NCBI GenBank assembly: GCA_965662685.1
Contig: CBFIIQ010000023.1
Span: forward strand, 1-49,888
DNA: 49,888 nt
Direction: 5' to 3'
Source: Eutrophocola sp965662685
GTDB taxonomy: Bacteria; Pseudomonadota; Gammaproteobacteria; Pseudomonadales; Pseudohongiellaceae
Shown here: piece after piece, positions 40,957 to 47,737 of the stretch
How positions within the stretch are numbered: the stretch's first letter is position 1
Layout of the letters: the number at the start of each line of letters is the position of its first letter
Notes under the pieces: generated by a model
What the model was told of the DNA's origin: nothing
Databases searched by the model: none
What the model saw: the letters and a program-made list of their open reading frames with translations, nothing else
Program-made: the position numbers and the translations under genes

Positions 40957-41174
40957 CTTGTCTCTCCTGTCCTTTGTGTTCGGCTATCTATGTGAGTGCG
41001 ATGAACGATGGCGCTGATTCACCCGATGGGTCTATGATAACAAAGTACGTGCTACCCTGCGTAGCAGTTCATGCAGTTACTGAAAACAGCAAAATTTGAG
41101 CATTATCAATCCAATTATGGTTTAAATCACGTTATTATCAGGAAAAACCTATTCTACGAACGAAGGGATTTATC

Positions 41175-41771
41175 ATGGCCAGACAGCGACTTCCCCTGCT
41201 ATTAACTGCATTATTACTGACGGCATGCAGTAATACCTGGAACCCCCTGCAAGACTACGAACAACTTACTCCCAGCACTATTCTGGAATCTCCGGAACCG
41301 GCTGCACAAAGCAACTATCCGGCAGATCGTGTAGAAAAAGGAAAATATCTGGTAGGACTCCTCGGTTGTGGCAGTTGTCATACCAATGGCGCTCTGGTGG
41401 GACTGCCACGACGGGATCAGCTACTGGCCGGATCCAGCACAGGCATTGCCTGGTCCAATCCCATGCAGGAGTCCAATCCCGGTATTGTCTATCCATCCAA
41501 CCTGACACCCGATATGGAGACCGGCATCGGCTCCTGGTCCATCATCCAGATTGTTAACATGGTTCAGGCCGGCATCGACAACCACGGCTCACGCACCTTA
41601 CCCGTCATGCCCTGGCCCAGCTACGCCAATATCAATGACGAAGACGCCAATTCAATAGCCATGTACCTGAAAAGTCTGACACCGGTGAAACACCAGGTTC
41701 CACAAAATGTCTCACCAGGCCGCAAGGCCAGCGCACCGTTTGTGCATTTTGGGGTATATCAGAGTCGTTAG
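41175..41771 (+). CDS. Lipoprotein cytochrome c, monohaem
   Basis: A 198-residue protein with a lipoprotein signal (lipobox LTAC, lipidated Cys18) and one haem site CGSCH at residues 65-69. LPVMPWPSYANINDEDANSIAMYLKSL near the C-terminus gives the Met ligand and the closing helix. It resembles the cytochromes paired with IorB-type and other membrane-linked dehydrogenases, so it likely takes electrons from the divergent molybdenum hydroxylase and passes them to the respiratory chain. The 218-bp gap between the two starts should hold both promoters. The heptamer element begins right after the TAG stop. Confidence 0.87.
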   Translation: MARQRLPLLLTALLLTACSNTWNPLQDYEQLTPSTILESPEPAAQSNYPADRVEKGKYLVGLLGCGSCHTNGALVGLPRRDQLLAGSSTGIAWSNPMQESNPGIVYPSNLTPDMETGIGSWSIIQIVNMVQAGIDNHGSRTLPVMPWPSYANINDEDANSIAMYLKSLTPVKHQVPQNVSPGRKASAPFVHFGVYQSR

Positions 41772-41772
41772 G

Positions 41773-42172
41773 GCGGATAAAAGATAAAGGAAAAAGGTGA
41801 CCATTGAGGGCCGCAACGCTGATTAAAGCGACAGGCTTAATGGAAATTGGAATATAAATTGTAGAAGTGTAGGTCGGATGGCGTTACGCTTATCCGACCT
41901 GCAACTCAACGGGTCACCTTTTTCCTTTATCTTTTATCCATCTAGGTTATTGATCTCTCTTAATCCCCCAACAGTACTGTAGGTCGGATAAGGCCTGCAA
42001 GGCCGTCATCCGACATGAACCCGGACATATCCTTTAAAAAATTCTACTCAGGCAGCTTTGACGTCGGATGGCGCTACGCTTGGCCGACCTGCAACTCAAC
42101 GGGTCGCCTTTTTCCTTTTTCCTTTATCTTTTATCCATCTAGATTATTGATCTCTCTCAAGCCCCCAACAGT
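41773..42172. repeat. Composite element with internal tandem duplication
   Basis: GCGGATAAA begins 2 nt after the cytochrome stop; the array ends GGTGACCATTGA, then the linker, a short REP (41869-41902), GGGTCACC and a TTTTTCC/TTTATCC array. A segment of about 190 bp is then duplicated: 41873-41975 (103 bp) and 42063-42172 (110 bp) run in near identity from the REP through the TTTATCC array to CCCCCAACAGT. The second copy has one extra TTTTTCC heptamer, accounting for the 7-bp difference. The remaining 56 bases to the DksA-like start hold its promoter region. Confidence 0.88.
41979..42092. mobile_element. REP-pair element, copy A (MITE/BIME-like)
   Basis: Terminal inverted REP arms GTAGGTCGGATAAGG and CTTGGCCGACCTGC enclose a conserved spacer beginning GAACCCGGACAT and ending CAGGCAGCTTTGAC. 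The 114-bp unit recurs at 42682-42803 and 43751-43864 with the same spacer. No coding capacity; movement would need a REP-associated transposase elsewhere. Confidence 0.78.
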
Positions 42173-42228
42173 CAACATCGTTTATAATAAACATCAAGTA
42201 TTAAATCTAAGTCATCCAGGAGTATGTA

Positions 42229-42552
42229 ATGGATCTTGAAAGTGCAAAAGCTGCATTGTTGAGCAAACAGCAGGAATTGATGTCCCGGGTTGAACGAACC
42301 CATAAACATATCTATGAAAAAGATGAACCTGTTAGTGCTAAATTCAGTGAGCAGGCAACGCAAATGGAAAATGCCGAGCTCGTTCTTGCGCTGGATGAAG
42401 AAGGTCGTATGGAGCTGAACCAGATTCAGCATGCCTTGGTGCGTTTGGAGAATGGCGATTATTTTGACTGTGCCGCCTGCGGCAAACCTATTGGTGAAAA
42501 ACGCCTGGAAGTCATTCCCTTCGCAGACAAATGCATTAATTGCGCGGATTAG
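42229..42552 (+). CDS. DksA/TraR-family C4 zinc-finger protein
   Basis: A 107-residue short member of the DksA/TraR family. The N-terminal coiled-coil (about residues 1-75, with RVERTHKHIYEKDEPVSAKFSEQATQMENAELVLALDEEG) is followed by a four-Cys zinc site, Cys81-x2-Cys84 and Cys102-x2-Cys105. The tip residues are not those of canonical DksA (151 aa in E. coli), so it is more like TraR or YbiI-type relatives. Expected to bind RNA polymerase through the secondary channel and modulate transcription initiation. ATG 42229 has CAGGAG 8 nt upstream. Repeat elements lie on both sides. Confidence 0.9.
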   Translation: MDLESAKAALLSKQQELMSRVERTHKHIYEKDEPVSAKFSEQATQMENAELVLALDEEGRMELNQIQHALVRLENGDYFDCAACGKPIGEKRLEVIPFADKCINCAD

Positions 42553-42681
42553 AAAAGCGGATAAAGGATGAAGGATAAAAGAAAAAGGATAAAGGTGACC
42601 ATTGAAGAACGGAACTTTGGTTAAAGGAAAAGTGAGTATTTAAGACCGGAATACTGATTAAAGGAAAATGGTGAATGTACT

Positions 42682-42803
42682 GTAGGTCGGATAAGGCCTG
42701 CAAGGCCGTCATCCGACAAATGACGTGAACCCGGATATACCCCTTTATAAATTTCGGTGCAGGCAGCTTTTACGTCGGATGGCGCTGCGCTTATCCGACC
42801 TAC
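42682..42803. mobile_element. REP-pair element, copy B (MITE/BIME-like)
   Basis: A 122-bp copy with intact arms GTAGGTCGGATAAGG and CTTATCCGACCTAC and the conserved spacer (GAACCCGGATAT ... CAGGCAGCTTTTAC). It is nested inside the heptamer element at 42557-42927. Confidence 0.8.
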
Positions 42804-42837
42804 CACACTTACCTCTTCCATCCTGCATCCTGCATCC

Positions 42838-42862
42838 AAAAAAAAGCGCCACACCTGACGCC
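42838..42862 (-). terminator. Element-borne terminator of the FixJ-like gene
   Basis: Same cassette hairpin, GCGCCACACCTGACGC with one G fewer than its sisters, and a minus-strand run of eight T. It stands about 50 nt after the response-regulator stop. Confidence 0.68.
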
Positions 42863-42912
42863 TTCTCCAATCTGCCCACCTTTATCCTTTTTCTTTTATC
42901 CTTTATCCGCCC

Positions 42913-43569
42913 TTATCCTTTATCCGCGGTATTCCGACTGATCTGCATCAAATCAGCCAGCGACTTCGCATTGAGTTTTTTCATCATATTGGCACGATGA
43001 AATTCTACCGTACCGTTTGAGATATTGAGGGAGTCGGCAATCGCCTTGTTGGTGCGGCCTTCAGTAACCAGTTGGTAAACTTCGTGTTCCCTTGCAGTGA
43101 GGTCTTCAAGTAATAACTTGTATTGTCTTGATTGCTGTTTTCGCCGTGACAGGGTTTTGCTGGTGTCGATTGCTTCACGCACCAGGGCCAGCAATTCGGT
43201 GCGGGCAAAAGGCTTTTGCAGAAAATAAAAAGCACCATCCCTTACAGCATCCGCCACTTCGTTGTAGCGGCTGTCACCACTGATAAAAATAATCGGAATG
43301 CGGTTGTCCCGGGTTAATAACTCCGCCTGAACCTGTAAGCCCTTCATGCCAGGCATCTGGTTATCCAGTAACAGACAACCCACCTCACTGATCTCGTCCT
43401 GGGCAAGGAAGTCTTCGCCAGAATTAAATGTTGCAGACTTGATCCCTTCTTTTTCCAGAATAAGCCGCACAACATCCTGCACCTGTTCTATATCATCAAC
43501 GATATAGACAACTGGATCCGGTTGTTCCACCAAGGTTATATTAATTGACTGAGTTGAGTTATCTGACAC
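42913..43569 (-). CDS. Two-component response regulator, FixJ/NarL type
   Basis: A 218-residue regulator. The receiver domain (residues about 19-135) has the acidic pair VDDIEQ, the phospho-acceptor Asp in CLLLDNQMPG, the Ser/Thr switch FISGDS and Lys in LQKPFA. The C-terminal LuxR-type helix-turn-helix is LTAREHEVYQLVTEGRTNKAIADSLNISNGTVEFHRANMMKKL. FixJ-like proteins of this type often respond to redox or light-linked kinases; the partner kinase could be the PAS kinase 1 kb away. The natural C-terminus is continued by A-D-K-G and a stop, encoded by GCGGATAAAGGATAA of the heptamer array. Confidence 0.92.
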   Translation of the reverse strand: MSDNSTQSINITLVEQPDPVVYIVDDIEQVQDVVRLILEKEGIKSATFNSGEDFLAQDEISEVGCLLLDNQMPGMKGLQVQAELLTRDNRIPIIFISGDSRYNEVADAVRDGAFYFLQKPFARTELLALVREAIDTSKTLSRRKQQSRQYKLLLEDLTAREHEVYQLVTEGRTNKAIADSLNISNGTVEFHRANMMKKLNAKSLADLMQISRNTADKG

Positions 43570-43610
43570 GTCTTTATTTTTCAGCTTATATAAATCAATA
43601 AATGGCTAAA

Positions 43611-43962
43611 TTGATAATTGATAATTGATAATTGATAATTGAGTGAACAACCGTTAAGAGCAAACTCACTTTTTTCCTTCTTCTTTCTTCCTTCTTCCAT
43701 CTTCCATCTTCCAACTGACAAAACCACCTCGCTACCAGCATCGTAGCATCGTAGGTCGGTTTAGGCCTGCAAGGCCGCCATCCGACGTGAACCCGGACAT
43801 GGCCCTTGAAAATTTAGGTGAAGGTAATTTTTTCGTCGGATGGCGCTGCGCTTATCCGACCTACTACTCAACTGCTCACTTTTATCCTTTTTCTTTTATC
43901 CTTTTTTCTTTATCCTTTTCCTTTATCCTTTTCCTTTATCCTTTTTCTTTTATCATTTATCC
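43611..43962. repeat. Composite region with TTGATAA, ATCTTCC and TTTATCC heptamers
   Basis: Four perfect TTGATAA copies (43611-43638) form a further heptamer family, followed by TTCTTCC/ATCTTCC heptamers (about 43675-43713), REP-pair copy C (43751-43864) and a long, irregular TTTATCC/TTTTTCC/TTTTCC tract (43878-43962) whose minus strand contains the stop of the receiver protein. It fills the 383-bp gap between the two response-regulator genes; nothing else is seen. Confidence 0.85.
43751..43864. mobile_element. REP-pair element, copy C (MITE/BIME-like)
   Basis: 114 bp from GTAGGTCGGTTTAGG to CTTATCCGACCTAC with the spacer GAACCCGGACATGG...GGTAATTTTTTC. The left arm has two substitutions, so it is the most diverged of the three copies. 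Confidence 0.77.
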
Positions 43963-44351
43963 GGCCTGCCATGATAAGCCTGCCAGCACGCCTGGATTTT
44001 TTCCGACAGTGTCATCGGGTCAAAAGGTTTTTCTATCACATCAAAACCACCAATGGCTTTGAAATGAGCCACTTCATCTTCCTGTACCTTGGCCGTCATA
44101 AACAACACCATGATTGATGACAGGTCAAAACGGGCTTTTATCTTTGCAAGGGTTTCAGGGCCATCCAGCTCGGGCATCATGACGTCCATCAGAATAACCT
44201 GGGGCTGAAATTCTTCAAACTGATCCAGCGCCAGAAAACCACTTTCACAACTTCTGACTTCCATGTTACCGACAGATTCAAGGGTAATGCTGGTAATCAT
44301 GCGAATAGATTCATCATCTTCTACATGCATGATACGTTTTAGTGCTTCCAT
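43953..44351 (-). CDS. CheY-like single-domain response regulator
   Basis: About 132 residues from ATG 44351 (a start at 44426, 25 codons longer, is in frame but has no ribosome site). One receiver domain: acidic pair in IMHVEDDESIR, phospho-acceptor Asp in VILMDVMMPELDG, Thr in FMTAK and Lys in IEKPFDPMTLSEKI. No output domain, so it works by protein contact or as a phosphate relay. The stop TGA and preceding P-D-K codons are made by the heptamer tract (CGGATAAATGA). Divergent from the sensor kinase gene, which suggests they act together. Confidence 0.88.
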   Translation of the reverse strand: MEALKRIMHVEDDESIRMITSITLESVGNMEVRSCESGFLALDQFEEFQPQVILMDVMMPELDGPETLAKIKARFDLSSIMVLFMTAKVQEDEVAHFKAIGGFDVIEKPFDPMTLSEKIQACWQAYHGRPDK

Positions 44352-44544
44352 CTGAGCCCGTTCCTGAAGTGACGAATTAAATCTGTCTTCCGGTAAAAAA
44401 TGTATTGTATTACAAAGCGCAGTCATAGGGCACGCGGGAATGTGACTTGGCGCTTGGGAAATGTGAAAGAAAACAGATAAACTCCACAGATAGGGAGAAA
44501 ACAGACATTTTTGCCTCTTGCAGGCAGCCTTTCGGGAGCTAATT

Positions 44545-46227
44545 TTGTTAGACGCATTTCATGAGAAAAATATCCTGTTATTACGCGAACAGGTAAAGAT
44601 TCTCTACAGCGGCATTCCCAACAGCCTGTTAGCCAATCTTTTTGGTGCCTATATAGCACTGTATATCTTCAGTGGCATTGTGTCTCCGGGACGCCTGTTA
44701 GTCTGGGTCGTTCTGATGCTGGCGGTTAGCCTGCTGCGCTTTATGCAATACCTGTTTTTTAAAAACGCCATCCTCGATCCTCCCGAGAATTGCTATAAGT
44801 GGTATCTGCATTTCTTGCTGGGCGTGGGTTTTATGGCACTGTCGGTAGGCAGCAGCGGTTACCTGCTGTTTGTTTTTGATAGTGTCAGTCTGCAGGTCAC
44901 TCTGGCGCTTATGATTACCTGTATTGCCTCCTTTGCCACCACAACCCTGTCACCAAGGGCCGAGCTGGCCATTCCTTTCCAGATTATGATTTTTGTACCG
45001 ATTCTGGTCAGCTTGTTTACCCGGCAGACCAGTGAAACGGAGCATATGTTCTGGATGATGCTGGCATTAATGATACTGCTGAGCCTGAGCGCCTACCGTA
45101 TTTTCCTGACTATCAGACGCTCCATCGAACTCACCATTGATGCCGAATACCGTGAAGAGGAACTGCGAAAATCCCAGCAACGACTGACGCTTTTCATCAA
45201 GGATACGCCAATGGCGGTCATTGAATGGACCAAGGAAGGGGAAGTGGTTGCCTGGAATCCGGCAGCAGAATCGATATTTCAATACACTGAAAAAGAAGCT
45301 CTGGGCAAACGCGGTCACGAACTTATTATTCCGGAGCAGGCAACCAAAGCCGCCCGGGAAACCTGGCAGGCATTGCTTAATCAGACCGGAGGAACTCATT
45401 TTATCGAGCAGACCTGTCGCAAGGATGGCGTGCCATTATTCTGCGAATGGTTTAACACCCCCCTGGTGAGCAATAGGGGTCAGGTTATAGGTGTCTTCTC
45501 CCTGATTCAGGACATCACTATGGAAATGGAGAACGAGCGCCTGAAAAGTGAATTCGTTTCCATTGTCAGCCATGAATTACGAACGCCCGTGACTTCAATT
45601 AAAGGCAGCCTGGGACTATTGGCTGCCGGTGTATTGAAAGACAATCCGGAGAAAACCCGGGAAATGCTCAATATCGCCATGAAGAATACCGATCGGCTGC
45701 AATTACTGATCAACGATATTCTGGATGTGGAAAAACTGGATTCCGGCCAAATTGAATATCACTTCAAGCAAGTGGATCTGTGCAGACTTATTCAGGATGT
45801 TATTCAAACCAATGAATCCTATGCAGAGAAATACAAAATTAATGTCATGACCGGCGACATGCCGGACCAGGCACTGGTTAAAATTGACCCCGACAGGATT
45901 TTCCAGGTGATCACCAATCTGCTGTCCAATGCCATCAAGTTCTCCGAGCTTGACGGTACGGTAATTTTATCCATTGTTGCGCCCAGTAATAACAAGTACC
46001 GCATTCTGGTGAACAACAAGGGGGATGTCCTGCCCTTGTCAGAAAAGAAAAAGCTCTTCTCCAAGTTTTATCAGACCGACTCCAGCGACAAGCGCGCCAA
46101 GGAAGGCAGTGGTCTGGGGCTATATATCAGTCAGAAAATACTGGAACAGCACAGCAGTGTCATGGACTTTAATTCCAATAAAAATGAAGGCACCACTTTC
46201 TTCTTTGATCTTGCTATTTCTGAATAA
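44545..46227 (+). CDS. Membrane sensor histidine kinase with PAS domain
   Basis: About 560 residues. Six or seven TM helices (residues about 25-190) form a membrane sensor resembling a MASE-like module; then a PAS domain (about 211-326: IKDTPMAVIEWTKEGEVVAWNPAAESIF), HisKA with phospho-His in VSHELRTPVTSIKGSLGLL (near 343) and a HATPase domain with N box VITNLLSNAIKFSE and G2 box EGSGLGLYIS. It autophosphorylates and passes phosphate to a regulator, presumably one of the two encoded upstream. The start TTG 44545 has GGAG 7 nt upstream; a TTG at 44518 is also in frame. Oddity: LVNNKGDVLP replaces the usual V-x-D-x-G-x-G-I in the G1 box. Confidence 0.9.
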   Translation: MLDAFHEKNILLLREQVKILYSGIPNSLLANLFGAYIALYIFSGIVSPGRLLVWVVLMLAVSLLRFMQYLFFKNAILDPPENCYKWYLHFLLGVGFMALSVGSSGYLLFVFDSVSLQVTLALMITCIASFATTTLSPRAELAIPFQIMIFVPILVSLFTRQTSETEHMFWMMLALMILLSLSAYRIFLTIRRSIELTIDAEYREEELRKSQQRLTLFIKDTPMAVIEWTKEGEVVAWNPAAESIFQYTEKEALGKRGHELIIPEQATKAARETWQALLNQTGGTHFIEQTCRKDGVPLFCEWFNTPLVSNRGQVIGVFSLIQDITMEMENERLKSEFVSIVSHELRTPVTSIKGSLGLLAAGVLKDNPEKTREMLNIAMKNTDRLQLLINDILDVEKLDSGQIEYHFKQVDLCRLIQDVIQTNESYAEKYKINVMTGDMPDQALVKIDPDRIFQVITNLLSNAIKFSELDGTVILSIVAPSNNKYRILVNNKGDVLPLSEKKKLFSKFYQTDSSDKRAKEGSGLGLYISQKILEQHSSVMDFNSNKNEGTTFFFDLAISE

Positions 46228-46355
46228 TCGTTCTCATTACTTCCGGCCCGGCTTTTCTCTTTCCTTTACTTTCCTGGTTGCTCCAGTTCAATGATTACGC
46301 TGGTATCAAAATGCCATGATCCAAATTCAAAACAAGGCTGTTTTTCATGGATTTA

Positions 46356-46385
46356 TTGACTATTGCCAATAATCATCGCTAAATA
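46356..46385 (+). promoter_or_regulatory. Candidate sigma-70 promoter
   Basis: TTGACT (46356-46361) and TAAATA (46380-46385) at 18-bp spacing, in the 331-bp gap between the kinase and the degenerate GGDEF gene, about 170 nt before that gene's start. The rest of the gap has no gene or heptamer array that I can see. Confidence 0.4.
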
Positions 46386-46558
46386 GAAAGCGAATGGTCA
46401 TACACAGGGATAGTGCAACAACCCATCATAGTTCTGCAGCCTTGCTCTTGATTTGATAGCGCTTGGCAAGTGATTGATGCAGGAGTATCAAGGGCTGAAT
46501 AAAAGGCTGCACGCCCGTTACCCGATAAACAGGTAATATCAGGGTAGGCACCAAGGGA

Positions 46559-47707
46559 ATGATGATGAATTCACAGGAATCACTCTGGTATATTCCGGAC
46601 GCCGTGCTTGAACGGCTCAGTCTCAAACGCCGTGATAACACCTGGCCAGAATTTCTTCTTTGTGGTTTTTATTGCCTGGTCGCCGTCTCCGCCCTGCTGA
46701 TTTTTAGCATTGCGGCTTTTCTGCGCGACGAAAATGCCTACGCCATGACCATTCTCGGTTTTGCGCTGGCCACGATCATCATTTACGTCGCAATCTGGTT
46801 TAGTGGTCAGCTATACCTGGCTCGGCACTTCGTGGTCGCCTTGATGGGCGCTTTGTGCCTGTTTCTGTTTTATTCCGGCGGTACTGAAAATACCGGCCCG
46901 CTGTATTATTTCGTCTTCCCCATTGTTGCCGTATTCCTGCAGGGTATTCGCCTGGGTTCTGTCAGCGTGATGTCTTTAATGCTGGTTAGCCTACTCATTC
47001 AGGAAACAGGATTATTTGGTTTTTCCAATGAGCGCTACAGCTTCGTCTTTATGTCACGCATCTACAGTGTCTATATCATCATCTCCGTATTGTCTTTCCT
47101 GTTTGCCTGGTTTCGGGAAAAGGCCGAGCGTGAACTGCTGGTTAGCGACGAAGACATCGAGCAGATCATTCATGTAGATCCTGTCACCGGCTTATGCAAC
47201 CGTAACTTTATGGAACGTCTGCTCAATCTGGAATATCAACGCTTCAAGCGTTACCGGAACCCCTTCTGTCTGATGGCGATTCAGATGGATAACAAGGAAC
47301 GTATTCATCAGCGTTACGGCACTGACTACAGTAATAAATTGACAGCTCAAATTGCAGAAATACTTCTGGGAACTTTACGCAACGTGGATATTCCTGCGCG
47401 CTGGGAACGCGACGTATTGCTGGCCATGATGCCCCAATGCACGCTGCTGGAGGCCGGACTGATGGCAGAACGTATTCGTGAGGAAATTCGGCGCCAGACT
47501 TTTATGGCGGGCACTATTACTGTAAGTATCGGCATCAGCGAGATCAGCGATGATCTGGAGGCAGCCATTGCCGGTGCAGAAGAGAACCTGCGCAGCGCTG
47601 CCCGGGAAAATGGCAACAGTGTAGTCAGCTCACACGCCACTGCCAAGGACGCTTTATCCGACAGCGCAGCAGGCAGAGACCTTTTCGACAAGCTGCCTGA
47701 GCACTAA
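46559..47707 (+). CDS. Membrane GGDEF-family protein with degenerate active site
   Basis: A 382-residue protein with six TM segments (residues about 32-185) and a C-terminal GGDEF-fold domain (about 205-360: DPVTGLCNRNFMERLL...). The catalytic stretch that should read RWGGDEF is RWERDVL at residues 281-287, and the metal/substrate motif DIDxFKxxND is QMDNKERIHQRYG. Diguanylate cyclase activity is therefore not expected; it may bind GTP or act as a sensor or inhibitor. The N-terminal half matches the converging intact cyclase (SGGTENTGPLYYFVFPIVAVFLQG against NGGEQGTAPMWYLLFPVLALFLQG). Three ATGs stand in a row; the third (46565) has the best spacing to AAGGG. Confidence 0.85.
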   Translation: MMMNSQESLWYIPDAVLERLSLKRRDNTWPEFLLCGFYCLVAVSALLIFSIAAFLRDENAYAMTILGFALATIIIYVAIWFSGQLYLARHFVVALMGALCLFLFYSGGTENTGPLYYFVFPIVAVFLQGIRLGSVSVMSLMLVSLLIQETGLFGFSNERYSFVFMSRIYSVYIIISVLSFLFAWFREKAERELLVSDEDIEQIIHVDPVTGLCNRNFMERLLNLEYQRFKRYRNPFCLMAIQMDNKERIHQRYGTDYSNKLTAQIAEILLGTLRNVDIPARWERDVLLAMMPQCTLLEAGLMAERIREEIRRQTFMAGTITVSIGISEISDDLEAAIAGAEENLRSAARENGNSVVSSHATAKDALSDSAAGRDLFDKLPEH

Positions 47708-47737
47708 AAACTACCGGCAATCCATGAAAAACGCAGC

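Larger units (their letters stand above)
42557..42927. repeat. Composite heptamer element carrying a response-regulator stop codon
   Basis: GCGGATAAA starts 4 nt after the DksA-like stop; GGATAAA, GGATGAA, GGATAAA, AGAAAAA and GGATAAA lead to GGTGACCATTGA. The CCGGAAC/GGTTAAA linker appears twice, then REP-pair copy B (42682-42803), two CTGCATC heptamers, poly-A plus GC hairpin (42838-42862), TGCCCACC and two TTTATCC-type arrays ending TTTATCCGC (42927). The right array contains the stop (42913-42915) of the converging response regulator. Confidence 0.9.
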
